The notes under the pieces were generated by a model. The model did not search any database. It was not told the DNA's origin and saw only the letters and a list, made by a program, of their open reading frames with translations. A stretch of DNA of 33,250 nt from an uncultured Acidimicrobiaceae bacterium (GTDB taxonomy: Bacteria > Actinomycetota > Acidimicrobiia > Acidimicrobiales > Aldehydirespiratoraceae): positions 1 through 33,250 of the forward strand of contig CAJWHS010000023.1 in assembly GCA_913041415.1 (NCBI GenBank), read 5' to 3'. This document shows, one piece after another, positions 1 to 12,387 of the stretch; position 1 is the first letter of the stretch; every line of letters starts with the position of its first letter. The translations under genes were made by a program, and so were the position numbers.

Positions 1-1211
1 ATGTAGCAGGGGTCGGTGATCGCCGGGCAGGCCACTCGGACATGGACCTCGCTGGCGCCGGCATCCCGCAACATCTGCACGAGCGGGCCGGACGTCGTGC
101 CCCGCACGATCGAATCGTCGACCATGACCACGCGCTTGCCGGCGAGGTTGTCGGCGAGCGGGTTGAACTTCATCCGGACCTTCGACTCGCGGAGTTCCTG
201 GGTGGGCTCAATGAACGTGCGCCCGACATAGCGGTTCTTGGTGAATCCCTCGGTGTACGGGATGCCCGCTTCCTGGGCGAACCCGACGGCGTGCGGGGTG
301 CCCGAGTCGGGCACGGCGACGACGACGTCGGCCTCAATTGGCGCCTCGCGGGCCAACTCACGGCCGAGGCGCTGACGGGTGCTGTGCACCAGCTTGCCCT
401 CATAGATCGAGTCGGGCCGGGAGAAGTAGATCTGCTCGAACGTGCAGAAGGCGTGTTGCTTGGGCACGGCACCTTGCTCGATGCGGTAGCCGTCGGCGTC
501 AAGTCTGCAGATTTCGCCGGGTGCGAGTTCGTGGACCAGTTCGGCACCGATGGCAGAGAACGCACAGGTTTCCGATGCGAGCAGGTAACCGCTCTCAAAC
601 TTGCCAAGGACTAGCGGGCGGAAACCCCACGGATCGCGGACTCCGTAGACCGCGTCGCGGGTGATGATCGTCAGTGCGAAAGCACCTTCGGCCTGGGCCA
701 TAAGCATCTTGATCCGGTTCATCCAATCACCGGAACCACCGGTGAGGAGATGAATCATCACCTCGGTGTCCGACGAGGTCTGCAGCCCCACGCCCCGCTC
801 CAGGAGTTGGCGACGAAGGATGTGCGCGTTCACGAGGTTGCCGTTGTGGGCAATGCCCAGCGGGCCGTCGATCGTCTCGATGACGTGCGGCTGGGCGTTG
901 CGCAGGCCGGTGCCGCCGGTGGTGCTGTATCGGGTGTGGCCGATTGCGAACTCCCCCTTCAGCGTGGAGAGGTTGTCCTCGTTGAACACGGCGGGGACGA
1001 GACCTTGGCCCTTGTGGACATGCGCGACGCCATGGTCGACCGACGCCATACCGGCCGCCTCTTGACCGCGATGCTGCAGGGTGTATAGCGAGAAGAACGC
1101 AAGGCGGGCAGCGTCCTGATCGGGGGCGTGGATGCCGATGACACCGCACTCCTCTTTCAGTTCGTCGCCGTCGGCGTCGTCGCCCCAAATCTCAGAATCG
1201 TTGGGAAACAT
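1..1211 (-). CDS. purF: Amidophosphoribosyltransferase PurF (3' end cut by window edge)
   Basis: PurF makes 5-phosphoribosylamine from PRPP and glutamine, the first committed step of purine synthesis. The frame is open from ATG at 1211 to base 1, so 403 codons are visible of roughly 500; the ORF track omits it because the stop lies outside. An N-terminal nucleophile amidotransferase domain starts at EECGVIGIH with Cys22 after a short propeptide-like leader. It is followed by GHTRYSTTGG, AHNGNLVN and TSSDTE. The phosphoribosyltransferase PRPP loop is VMVDDSIVRGTTSG at about 362-375. HAFCTFEQIYFSRPDS supplies one Cys expected to ligate the 4Fe-4S cluster of Bacillus-type enzymes. Only 3 bases separate it from the purK stop, so it is the last visible gene of the pur operon. 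Confidence 0.97.
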   Translation of the reverse strand, partial: MFPNDSEIWGDDADGDELKEECGVIGIHAPDQDAARLAFFSLYTLQHRGQEAAGMASVDHGVAHVHKGQGLVPAVFNEDNLSTLKGEFAIGHTRYSTTGGTGLRNAQPHVIETIDGPLGIAHNGNLVNAHILRRQLLERGVGLQTSSDTEVMIHLLTGGSGDWMNRIKMLMAQAEGAFALTIITRDAVYGVRDPWGFRPLVLGKFESGYLLASETCAFSAIGAELVHELAPGEICRLDADGYRIEQGAVPKQHAFCTFEQIYFSRPDSIYEGKLVHSTRQRLGRELAREAPIEADVVVAVPDSGTPHAVGFAQEAGIPYTEGFTKNRYVGRTFIEPTQELRESKVRMKFNPLADNLAGKRVVMVDDSIVRGTTSGPLVQMLRDAGASEVHVRVACPAITDPCY

Positions 1212-1214
1212 GGT

Positions 1215-2354
1215 TCACCGTTCGTTGAGTGCCGCTCGGGCGTCGATTACTCGTTGTAGTGCATCGGTGGAGTCGTCGCCGACCACTGTGAGATGCCCCA
1301 TCTTTCGGCCCCTGCGGGCCTCGTGCTTTCCGTACAGGTGCAGGTGCACGCCGGGTCGGGCGAGCGCAGCAGTCCAGTCGGGTTCGCCGTTATACCAGAG
1401 GTCGCCCAGCAGCTGGGCCATCGCCGCCGGGGCACAGCTGCCGTCACCGAGGGGTTGGCCGGTGACGGCCCGCAACTGTTGTTCGAATTGGCTCGCAACC
1501 GCTGCCTCGATCGTGCAGTGCCCGGAGTTGTGGGGACGAGGGGCGATCTCGTTGACGAGGATCCCTTCGGCGGTGTCGAAGAGTTCGACGCACAGCACGC
1601 CGACGAGCTCAAGCCCCGTCGCAACGAGGTGAGCGGTCGCACGGGCCGCCTCGGTGGTGGTGTCGGGTATTCGAGCGGGGACGGTCGTCGTGTCGAGGAT
1701 GTGGTTGGCGTGGGTGTTCTCCATCACGCCGTGGTCGACGACGTCGCCATCGACCCCACGAGCGACGATGACGCTGAGCTCACGCTCGAAGGCGATGACC
1801 GACTCGACGACCAGGCGCTCAGCGCCGAGCGCCTCCCAGACCGCAGCGACATCGGCTGGATCGGTGATGCGAACCTGCCCCTTACCGTCGTAACCGAATC
1901 GGGCGGTCTTGGCGATCACCGGCACGCCAAGCTCGGCAACGGCAGACGCAAGCTCCGCCTCGGTTGCGGCCGAGCGCCACGGGGCGACCGCAACACCTGC
2001 TGCGGTGAGTGCTTCCTTTTCAAGCTTCCGGTCTTGGGCAGCGGCGATGATCGAGCCTGCTGGACGGGCCGGCACGCCTGCGGCTTCGGCTGCTTCGGCG
2101 ATGGAGAGGTCGACGTTCTCGAATTCCCAGGTCATCGCGTCGATCATCTGAAGAAAGGCGGCGACTGCGGCCGGATCGTCGAACGCGCCCGCGATTTCCC
2201 GGTCGGCCAGCACGCCGGCGGGCGTCTTCTCGGCGCCGCCGGTGAGTACTACGACGCCGTACCCGTGCTGCCGGGCGCTCTGCGCGAGCATGCGGCCCAA
2301 CTGGCCCCCGCCAACGATGCCGATCGTGCTTCCGGGAGCGAGTGGGGTGGTCAC
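1215..2354 (-). CDS. purK: N5-carboxyaminoimidazole ribonucleotide synthetase PurK
   Basis: ATP-grasp enzyme that carboxylates aminoimidazole ribonucleotide with bicarbonate to N5-CAIR, the substrate of PurE. It has 379 residues, normal for the family. Visible marks are the N-terminal GGGQLGR near residues 15-21, ARFGYDGKGQ in the ATP-grasp domain, NEIAPRPHNSGH near residue 270 for metal and nucleotide binding, and the C-terminal HLYGKHEARRGRKMGH block. The start is GTG at 2354, 4 bases after the purE stop. The first PurK motif follows within 15 residues, so no other start fits better. It lies between purE and purF in the same transcript. Confidence 0.97.
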   Translation of the reverse strand: MTTPLAPGSTIGIVGGGQLGRMLAQSARQHGYGVVVLTGGAEKTPAGVLADREIAGAFDDPAAVAAFLQMIDAMTWEFENVDLSIAEAAEAAGVPARPAGSIIAAAQDRKLEKEALTAAGVAVAPWRSAATEAELASAVAELGVPVIAKTARFGYDGKGQVRITDPADVAAVWEALGAERLVVESVIAFERELSVIVARGVDGDVVDHGVMENTHANHILDTTTVPARIPDTTTEAARATAHLVATGLELVGVLCVELFDTAEGILVNEIAPRPHNSGHCTIEAAVASQFEQQLRAVTGQPLGDGSCAPAAMAQLLGDLWYNGEPDWTAALARPGVHLHLYGKHEARRGRKMGHLTVVGDDSTDALQRVIDARAALNER

Positions 2355-2358
2355 GGCC

Positions 2359-2850
2359 TCAGTGCTCGAGTTCGATCGACCGGACCTGGGCGGCTCGTTC
2401 GGCCCGGAAGGCGGTGAGCGTTGCCGCCAAGGCTTCGTCGTGACGGGCCAACATCGCCACGGCGAAGAGCCCGGCGTTGGTGGCGCCTGCGTCTCCGATC
2501 GCCATGGTGGCGACGGGAACGCCGCCGGGCATCTGCACGATCGACAGCAAGGAGTCCATGCCGTTGAGCGCCCGACTCTTTATCGGCACGCCGATCACCG
2601 GAACGATTGTGTGGCCGGCCACCATGCCCGGAAGATGGGCGGCTCCGCCGGCGCCGGCGATGATGATCTCGATGCCGCGCTGCTCGGCGGTCTCGGCGTA
2701 TTCGACCATCCAGTCGGGCGTACGATGCGCGCTGACGACCTTCGCCTCGAAGGGCACGCCGAACTGTTCGAGGATGTCGGCGGCCCGCGACATCGTCTCC
2801 CAATCGGAGTCGCTGCCCATGATCACGCCGACACGCGCACCGTCTTGCAC
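2359..2850 (-). CDS. purE: N5-carboxyaminoimidazole ribonucleotide mutase PurE
   Basis: Converts N5-CAIR to CAIR and works directly after PurK. The product is 163 residues, the usual class I PurE size. [13 protein letters not shown] lies at the N-terminus, followed by [23 protein letters not shown] and the [15 protein letters not shown] block. The ORF track extends the frame to 3090, but that part shadows purC. I chose GTG at 2850 because GGAAGGAA lies about 9 bases upstream and the MGSDSD motif follows 10 residues in. The 95-base gap to purC is the largest inside the pur operon. It contains TTTTTACCGT on the minus strand, which could hold a weak internal promoter; that is inference only. Confidence 0.95.
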   Translation of the reverse strand: MQDGARVGVIMGSDSDWETMSRAADILEQFGVPFEAKVVSAHRTPDWMVEYAETAEQRGIEIIIAGAGGAAHLPGMVAGHTIVPVIGVPIKSRALNGMDSLLSIVQMPGGVPVATMAIGDAGATNAGLFAVAMLARHDEALAATLTAFRAERAAQVRSIELEH

Positions 2851-2945
2851 GGAACCCGTTCCTTCCCTGGAAGCCCGTCTCCAGTCTGCATGTTCGCGCG
2901 CCCGCTGCGTGTCGCGTGGGACGGTAAAAACAGTCGATCGTTGGC

Positions 2946-3932
2946 TCAGCCGTGGGTGGCGAGCAGCGCCGCTGTGACCCGCTCGGCGGCGGGATATCCC
3001 GCAGGCTCGAACGTTCGCCGGGTGAGGGCGGCGTAGGTCTCCTGGTAGACGCCGGCGGCTTCCAACGCCAGCTGCTCGGGCAGCGGCCATGGCTCGGAGA
3101 CCTTGTCGTAGCCGTCGCGCACGTACGCGAGCCGAACGTATTCCTTGTCGAGGTTCTCCGGCTCATCTCCCGCCGCTCGATGCTCCTCGACCGTGGACGC
3201 CCGCCAGTAACGAGACGAGTCCGGGGTGTGGACCTCGTCGATGATCGTGAGCACCCCGTTGGCGTCGAGGCCGAACTCGTACTTGGTGTCGACGAGCACC
3301 AGACCCGCCTCGGCGGCGATCTGCTGTCCCCGTTCGAAGATCTCAAGCGCGACGGTGCGCGTCTGATCCCACAGCTCGGCGTCGACGATGCCACGTTCGA
3401 CGATCTCGAGTTCCGTGATCGGTTCGTCGTGGCCGCCCTGTTCAGCCTTGGTGGTGGGGGTGATGATCGCATCGGGCAGTGGGTCGTTCTTCCGCATGCC
3501 ATCGGGGAAGTCAAGCCCGTAGATCGTGCGGGCACCAGCGTCGTAATGCGTCCACAGCGCGGTCGAGGTCGAGCCGGACAGTCGGCCTCGCACGACGACC
3601 TCGACCGGCAGAGTGTCGCACCTCTTTCCGATCGTGACGTTGGCATCTGGAACCGAGACGACGTGCGACGGCACAAGGTCGGCGATCTGTTCGAACCACC
3701 AGGCGGCGAGTTCGTTCAGCACCTGACCGCGATACGGAACGGTGCCCAGGACATAGTCGAACGCCGAGATGCGGTCGGTGGCGATCAGGGCGAGGGTGTC
3801 GCCGAGATCGACGATGTCGCGCACCTTGCCGGCGATGAGCGGGCCGAGACTCGCGACGGCGTCGGCCTCGATGCCCGTGAACGGATGAGTGAGGCCGGGA
3901 CCGAAATCCGTCGTGCTCGAGCCACCGCTCAT
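2946..3932 (-). CDS. purC: Phosphoribosylaminoimidazole-succinocarboxamide (SAICAR) synthase PurC
   Basis: Joins CAIR and aspartate with ATP to give SAICAR. At 328 residues it is in the longer size class of PurC. Recognisable blocks are [28 protein letters not shown] near the N-terminus, [40 protein letters not shown], and [17 protein letters not shown] at 3932 overlaps the purQ stop as ATGA, which sets the start and suggests translational coupling. The ORF track's longer version to 4064 is a shadow of purQ. The next gene, purE, follows after 95 bases. Confidence 0.97.
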   Translation of the reverse strand: MSGGSSTTDFGPGLTHPFTGIEADAVASLGPLIAGKVRDIVDLGDTLALIATDRISAFDYVLGTVPYRGQVLNELAAWWFEQIADLVPSHVVSVPDANVTIGKRCDTLPVEVVVRGRLSGSTSTALWTHYDAGARTIYGLDFPDGMRKNDPLPDAIITPTTKAEQGGHDEPITELEIVERGIVDAELWDQTRTVALEIFERGQQIAAEAGLVLVDTKYEFGLDANGVLTIIDEVHTPDSSRYWRASTVEEHRAAGDEPENLDKEYVRLAYVRDGYDKVSEPWPLPEQLALEAAGVYQETYAALTRRTFEPAGYPAAERVTAALLATHG

Positions 3933-4714
3933 TGGGCAGCGGCCACAAAGGCCTCGAACAACGGCAGACCGGAGCCACCCTCGGGGCCCGACGGGCGCTG
4001 CCAGTCGAGGACATGATCCTCGGGGTGCGGCATCAGACCGACGATGTTGCCGGTGTCGTCGCATATGCCGGCGATGTCGTTGACCGAGCCGTTGGGATTG
4101 GCCGGGTACGCCCCGCCGGCAGCGACGGGATCATCGCTCGTAGGGCGGGCACCATCGGCCAGATACCGGAAGGCGACGAGGCCGTCCTCGAGGCGAGCAG
4201 CCGTGGTGTCGTCGCTGACGGCCACCCGGCCTTCGCCGTGTGCGATCGGACAACGGATCGTTGTGCCGCCCACCGCCCCTAGCCAGCCCGACCGACACGA
4301 GGGTTCGACCTGCAACGTGACCCAGCGGCACTCGAAACGACCCTCGGCATTTTCCGTGAGCGTCACCGAGCGGGGTTCGCCCATGGGACCCGGCAACAGC
4401 CCGGCCTTTACCAGGACCTGGAAGCCGTTGCAGATGCCGAGCATCGGTCGAGATGCCTGGGCGGCAGCCGCGAGCTCGTCGGCAAACCAGGTGCGCAGCT
4501 CGAGCGCCAGACGACCACCGGCACCGAGTGCGTCGCCGTAGCTGAAACCTCCGGGCAAGAGGATCGCAGCATGGTCGGCGATCTGCACTGTGCCGCTGCG
4601 CAGCTCGTTGACGTGAGCAATGGTGGCGGTTCCGCCTGCGAGTTCGATCGCCTGAGCGGCCTCGAGATCGCGATTGGTGCCGGACGCGTGCGGGATCAGG
4701 ATCGGAACGCTCAT
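3929..4714 (-). CDS. purQ: Phosphoribosylformylglycinamidine synthase, glutaminase subunit PurQ
   Basis: Class I glutamine amidotransferase that feeds ammonia to PurL for conversion of FGAR to FGAM. Nucleophile Cys95 sits in GICNGFQ and the His230-x-Glu232 pair in GLMPHPE. LPGGFSYGD near residues 53-61 is typical of PurQ. At 261 residues it is somewhat longer than the ~225 of Bacillus-type PurQ. ATG at 4714 overlaps the purL stop as ATGA and the gene's own stop overlaps purC as ATGA, so purL, purQ and purC are probably translated as a coupled set. No stand-alone purS is present; PurS-like sequence is fused to PurL instead. Confidence 0.97.
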   Translation of the reverse strand: MSVPILIPHASGTNRDLEAAQAIELAGGTATIAHVNELRSGTVQIADHAAILLPGGFSYGDALGAGGRLALELRTWFADELAAAAQASRPMLGICNGFQVLVKAGLLPGPMGEPRSVTLTENAEGRFECRWVTLQVEPSCRSGWLGAVGGTTIRCPIAHGEGRVAVSDDTTAARLEDGLVAFRYLADGARPTSDDPVAAGGAYPANPNGSVNDIAGICDDTGNIVGLMPHPEDHVLDWQRPSGPEGGSGLPLFEAFVAAAQ

Positions 4715-7575
4715 GCGGTCGCTCCCTTGGGCGGTCCGGACGGGCCGTGCGTCGAGGCCGCGACCGCCTCGGTGAGAGTGATCTGGATGGGTTCGAGATT
4801 CGAGTCCTCCCCCTGTGCAGGGTCGAGAAGATGGAAGACGATGTCGTCGCCGGCGGTGACCTCACCGAGGCGGCGACCATGATCACCGAGGAACGCTCCT
4901 AAGGCGTCCCGGTGCTCCCGGGCCGCACTGAGCAGGAGGCGGCCCGGTGCTTCGTTGACAAGCGCAGTGAACGGATCGAGTCCGTCGAGCGGCACCACGA
5001 CCGATACGCCGAGTCGCGCTGCGATCGCCATCTCGCTGACGGCAACCGCAAGGCCGCCCTCACTGCAGTCGTGGGCCGCGGTGACCTTCCCGTCGCAGAT
5101 CGCGGCGTGGATCGCCCGGTAGCGCAGCAGTGGATCATCGAGCGGGGTGGGCACCCGAGTGGCGTCGAGATCGAAAAGATCAGAAGCGAGCGAGCCGCCG
5201 AGCGCACCCTCGTTCGCGCCGACGAACCAGAGGTCGTCACCGGTCTGCATGCCGGCGGAATCGATCGCCCGGCGCAGGTCGGGCACGAGGCCGAGCGCCG
5301 AGATCAGCAAGGTGCCGGGGATTGCTTCACCATCGAACTCGTTGAACAGCGAGTCCTTGCCGGAGATGAACGGCATCCGATAGGTGCGAGCGCCGTCGGT
5401 GCAGCCCTGCACGGCGCGAACGAGCGAACCGAGTCGGTCGGCCTTGGTCGGGTCACCCCAACAGAAGTTGTCGAGCACAGCGACCTGATCGGGGTCGCCG
5501 CCGACGGCCACGAGGTTGCGCACCGCTTCGTCCATCGCAAGGAGTGCCATCGCGTGCGGGTCGTGGCGACCGACCGAGGGGCAGATCCCGTTGGAGAGCA
5601 CGACGGCTTTGTGGCCTTCGGTGCCGAGCGGCTTGAGTACCGCCGCGTCGGCAGGGCCATCGGCCTCGGGACCGACATAGGGACGCACCACGGTGCCGCC
5701 ACGGACCTCGTGGTCGTAGCGGCGGATAATGTCCTCCTTGGAGGCTACGTTCGGATGTGCCAGCAATTGGAGCACATGGGCGACGGTGGGCACCGGGGTG
5801 GTGACCTCGACTGGAGCCGAGTCGGTCCATGCACCGACAAGTTCCTGACGTGGGATGCCGTCGTGCAGGAACGCCATCGGCATGTCGACCACGCCAGTGT
5901 CGCCATGACGGACGACCAGGCGTTGATCGCCGGTGAAACGACCGAGGTCGGTCACCTCAACGTCCCATGCGTCGCAGAGGGCCTGGAGCGCTTCGAGCTT
6001 GGCGGGCGGCACTGCGATGACGATGCGCTCTTGGGCCTCGCTGATCCAGATCTCCCACGGCTGCAGGCCGGGGTACTTGAGCGGCACGACCGACAGGTCG
6101 ACCTCGACACCGAGATCCTCACCCATCTCGCCGACCGACGACGAGAACCCGCCGGCACCACAGTCGGTGATGGCGTTGTAAAGCTTGGCGTCGCGGGCAC
6201 GCTCGATGACCTCGATCAAGCCCTTTTCGGTGATCGGGTCACCGATCTGCACGGCGGAGCCGACATGGTCGACCGTGGAGGCGTCCATACCGGCCGACGA
6301 GAACGTCGCGCCGTGGATGCCATCTCGACCGACCCGTCCACCAAGGCTGATGATGCGGTCGCCGACCTGAGGCTCGGTCGGGTGCGAGCCGTGCGGGAGG
6401 ATGCCGAGGGCACCGCAATAGACCAGTGGGTTGCCGACATAGCCGGGGTCGTAGAGCACCGAACCGTTGACGGTGGGCAGCCCGAGCTTGTTTCCGTAAT
6501 CACCGATGCCGGCCACGACGCCGTCGCGAATACGGCGGGGATGCAGCACTCCGGTGGGCAACTCGTCGTCGGGTAGGTCCGCAGGGCCAAAGCACAGAAC
6601 ATCGGTGCAGGCGATCGGACGCGCCGATACACCAATGACGTCGCGGACCACACCACCGACACCGGTGTTCGCGCCACCGAACGGCTCGAGCGCGGACGGG
6701 TGGTTGTGGGTCTCGACCTTGAACGCGACGTCGTGGTAGCCGTCGAAGGCGACGATCCCGGCGTCGTCAACGAACGCCGAACGCAGCCACGGTGGATTGA
6801 GCTCTTCCGTGACCTCACGCAGCGCCGGAAGCAGGCCATCGTGAAAGCTGACGGTGACTTCGCCGTCGGACGAGGTGTGGGTGAGGTTGATGCGGGCCCG
6901 GAACGTCTTGTGCACGCAGTGCTCGGACCAGGTCTGGGCGAGGGTCTCGAGCTCGGCGTCGGTGGGCGAACGTCCCTCGCCGGCGAAGTGCGCCTGGATC
7001 GCTTGCATCTCGGTCAGGTCGAGCGAGAGCACACGATCCTTGGACAGGCGGAGCAGGTCATCGTCGCTCAACTCGGCGAGCGGCACGTCGTCGACACGCA
7101 CATCGGCGGACGCCACCCCGGCGAACTCAGCAGGCAGCTCACCCTCGGTCGAGATCTCGATGGTGTCGTTCGCAAGCAGCCGCCGGGTGAGGGTGGCCAC
7201 GTCGGTGTCGGACAGGTCGCCGATGAGATCATAGCGGCGAGCCGTGACCACCCGGATTTCCTGCAGGCCGAGGTTGGCCGCCGCTCGTTCGAGCTCTCGA
7301 GCGTCGGGGTCGGTCGCACCCGGCATCAGTGCGACCTCGACCACACGCCCCTGTGCCGGCGTGACGCCGTCGATCACGGCCTCGTCGACGACGGGGTCGA
7401 TCAGCACCTCCCGACAGAGTCGATCGAGTTCCTCGGGGCTCAGCGCTCCGTCGACGTGATGCACCCGCGTGACCCGGCACGAGGTCAACCCATCCACGCC
7501 GACCAACCGGGCGTTCGCGACGACCGGGCCGCCTCTTGGGTCGTCGGGGGCAGTGACGTCGATGCGCACGGTCAT
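4711..7575 (-). CDS. purL: Phosphoribosylformylglycinamidine synthase PurL with two N-terminal PurS-like domains
   Basis: Synthetase subunit of FGAM synthase. The predicted protein is 954 residues, about 200 longer than ordinary small PurL. Two segments at the N-terminus each resemble PurS. The first runs from MTVRIDVTAPDDPRGG to REVLIDPVVDEAVID (about 1-70). The second runs from VVEVALMPGATDPDAR to RRLLANDTIEIS (about 75-150). The PurL core follows: SEHCVHKTFRARI, ETHNHPSALEPFGGANTG, ITDCGAGGFSSSVGEMG, FISGKDSLFNE and HDCSEGGLAVAVSEMA. I start it at ATG 7575, not 7644 as in the ORF track, because the PurS-like fold begins there and TAGGTT lies 8 bases upstream as for a leaderless gene. First gene of the pur operon, divergent from hrpA. 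The domain assignment is by eye. Confidence 0.95.
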   Translation of the reverse strand: MTVRIDVTAPDDPRGGPVVANARLVGVDGLTSCRVTRVHHVDGALSPEELDRLCREVLIDPVVDEAVIDGVTPAQGRVVEVALMPGATDPDARELERAAANLGLQEIRVVTARRYDLIGDLSDTDVATLTRRLLANDTIEISTEGELPAEFAGVASADVRVDDVPLAELSDDDLLRLSKDRVLSLDLTEMQAIQAHFAGEGRSPTDAELETLAQTWSEHCVHKTFRARINLTHTSSDGEVTVSFHDGLLPALREVTEELNPPWLRSAFVDDAGIVAFDGYHDVAFKVETHNHPSALEPFGGANTGVGGVVRDVIGVSARPIACTDVLCFGPADLPDDELPTGVLHPRRIRDGVVAGIGDYGNKLGLPTVNGSVLYDPGYVGNPLVYCGALGILPHGSHPTEPQVGDRIISLGGRVGRDGIHGATFSSAGMDASTVDHVGSAVQIGDPITEKGLIEVIERARDAKLYNAITDCGAGGFSSSVGEMGEDLGVEVDLSVVPLKYPGLQPWEIWISEAQERIVIAVPPAKLEALQALCDAWDVEVTDLGRFTGDQRLVVRHGDTGVVDMPMAFLHDGIPRQELVGAWTDSAPVEVTTPVPTVAHVLQLLAHPNVASKEDIIRRYDHEVRGGTVVRPYVGPEADGPADAAVLKPLGTEGHKAVVLSNGICPSVGRHDPHAMALLAMDEAVRNLVAVGGDPDQVAVLDNFCWGDPTKADRLGSLVRAVQGCTDGARTYRMPFISGKDSLFNEFDGEAIPGTLLISALGLVPDLRRAIDSAGMQTGDDLWFVGANEGALGGSLASDLFDLDATRVPTPLDDPLLRYRAIHAAICDGKVTAAHDCSEGGLAVAVSEMAIAARLGVSVVVPLDGLDPFTALVNEAPGRLLLSAAREHRDALGAFLGDHGRRLGEVTAGDDIVFHLLDPAQGEDSNLEPIQITLTEAVAASTHGPSGPPKGATA

Positions 7576-7583
7576 AGGTCTGG

Positions 7584-7589
7584 AACCTA
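7584..7589 (-). promoter_or_regulatory. -10-like hexamer TAGGTT for purL
   Basis: TAGGTT on the minus strand ends 8 bases before the chosen purL ATG. The TAnnnT form and distance match those before hrpA, the thioesterase, rrf2, the phosphatase and divIVA genes, and suggest a leaderless transcript. I see no good -35 box. Confidence 0.45.
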
Positions 7590-7709
7590 GACGGGCCACC
7601 TCTCGCGCGGTTGTCATTCCGACGCTTTCCACAGCCGGAACCACCCGACAGGTCAGCAGACGTTTCCGGGCCGTTAAGACCGGCTCGCGTCCTGCGCCTC
7701 ATTCCTGCC

Positions 7710-7715
7710 TACGGT
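7710..7715 (+). promoter_or_regulatory. -10-like hexamer TACGGT for hrpA
   Basis: TACGGT ends 7 bases before the hrpA ATG and no Shine-Dalgarno is present, so the message probably begins at or next to the start codon. No clear -35 box is visible. Confidence 0.45.
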
Positions 7716-7722
7716 TGACCCC

Positions 7723-11484
<3,762 letters not shown>

Positions 11485-11505
11485 ACCGCAACGGAGATGG
11501 CCGCC

Positions 11506-11511
11506 TAGCGT
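11506..11511 (+). promoter_or_regulatory. -10-like hexamer TAGCGT for the thioesterase gene
   Basis: TAGCGT ends exactly 7 bases before ATG 11519, as at hrpA and rrf2. A TTGAAC that could serve as -35 lies at 11481-11486 with a long 19-base spacer and overlaps the hrpA stop codon. This suggests the thioesterase gene has its own leaderless start. Confidence 0.45.
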
Positions 11512-11518
11512 CTCGGTC

Positions 11519-11908
11519 ATGACCGGTGAATGGACTGCTCCCGAGTTCGGCCTCAAGGCGGCGCTCGGCTTCGCGCTCGCGAACCGAGACGGCCAATCGA
11601 CCGTCGTGCTCGAAATCTTAGCTGGCCATCTCAACCCCAATGGCGTGGTTCACGGCGCCGTGCCGTTCACGATGATGGACACTGCCACGGGAGGGGCAGT
11701 GATGAACACGATCGACGGCGGCCGTCGGTGCGCCACCATCGAGATGCAGACCCGCTATCACCGTCCCGTCGCCACCGGCACGCTCACAGCGACCGCGGAG
11801 ATGATCACCGCCGGACGCCGGGTCGTGCACCTGCATGCCGAGACCTGCGATCGCGACGACCGGTTGGTCGCCAGAGCGACAGCGGGCTTCGCGGTCTTCG
11901 AGCCCTGA
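11519..11908 (+). CDS. PaaI-like hotdog-fold thioesterase
   Basis: A 129-residue protein of the hotdog acyl-CoA thioesterase superfamily (PaaI/YbgC/YdiI type). The core motif is HLNPNGVVHGAVPFTMMDTATGGAV, with the conserved N-x-x-G-x-x-HGG-like turn (here NGVVHGA) and an acidic residue on the following helix (MMDTA). ATIEMQTRYHRPV is the usual following strand pair. The ORF track starts 21 codons earlier, inside the hrpA end. I use ATG 11519 because a TAnnnT hexamer sits 7 bases before it and the fold begins soon after. Substrate unknown: phenylacetyl-CoA, menaquinone-pathway or general acyl-CoA hydrolysis are all possible. It converges on the unknown ORF at 11950. Confidence 0.85.
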   Translation: MTGEWTAPEFGLKAALGFALANRDGQSTVVLEILAGHLNPNGVVHGAVPFTMMDTATGGAVMNTIDGGRRCATIEMQTRYHRPVATGTLTATAEMITAGRRVVHLHAETCDRDDRLVARATAGFAVFEP

Positions 11909-11949
11909 CGTTCGGCGTTTGAGGACCCAACAGCCAGCCGCGATGAGCG

Positions 11950-12387
11950 TCACCGGGCTGCCTCGATGGTGAGCGAATGGAGGCCCTGCAACCGCACGGC
12001 GATGGTCTCTCGTGCCGTCTTCCATGTCCAGAACGCTGGGCCTCGGTGTTCGAGGTGTGGCCGCAGTGCCTCCAGGAACGGCATCACCGCAGCCGGGCGA
12101 CTCACCGGGAGCTCGGCTCGAGCCACCTCGCCTTCGGTCGGGCCGGGTCGGACGAAGCAGCCCACACCGAAGAGATCGTCAACGATCGCGTGAAGCTCAG
12201 CGAGATCCCCGGTGCCACGAACCACCGCCCGGTGCGGCACTGGATCACCACCGAAACGAGCATCGACCGCACCGGAATTGAGCCACGAGCGCGCCGGATC
12301 GACCGGCTCGACGAGCTGCCGGTAGGCCAGACGGACGGCGGGATCGTCGAGGCTCAGGCGGCCTTCTCGAGGATGTGCACACCACAC
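11950..12387 (-). CDS. Hypothetical protein overlapping the thiolase 3' end
   Basis: Reading frame downstream of the thiolase gene. From the tentative GTG at 12387 it gives 145 residues and overlaps the thiolase end by about 34 bases in another frame. The sequence looks like a real soluble protein: balanced composition, clear hydrophobic spacing in RLAYRQLVEPVD, DLAELHAIVDDLFGVGCFVRPG and PAVMPFLEALRPHLEHRG, and an ending at TIEAAR. I do not recognise a family. The ORF track extends the frame to 12615, but that part is an Arg-rich shadow of the thiolase. There is no good ATG near the natural beginning, so the start is uncertain. Position suggests co-transcription with the thiolase and DUF35 genes. 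Confidence 0.5.
   Translation of the reverse strand: MWCAHPREGRLSLDDPAVRLAYRQLVEPVDPARSWLNSGAVDARFGGDPVPHRAVVRGTGDLAELHAIVDDLFGVGCFVRPGPTEGEVARAELPVSRPAAVMPFLEALRPHLEHRGPAFWTWKTARETIAVRLQGLHSLTIEAAR

Noticed and set aside
2851-2945. Terminator or riboswitch between purC and purE
   Set aside because: A T run is present but no adjacent stable stem and no purine-aptamer pattern; most likely plain spacer.
1293-4016. Long plus-strand ORFs (1293-2417, 2952-4016) opposite purK and purC
   Set aside because: Shadows; the minus-strand enzymes account for the DNA.
4912-6576. 554-codon plus-strand ORF opposite purL
   Set aside because: Shadow of PurL in high-GC sequence; low-complexity, no recognisable domain.
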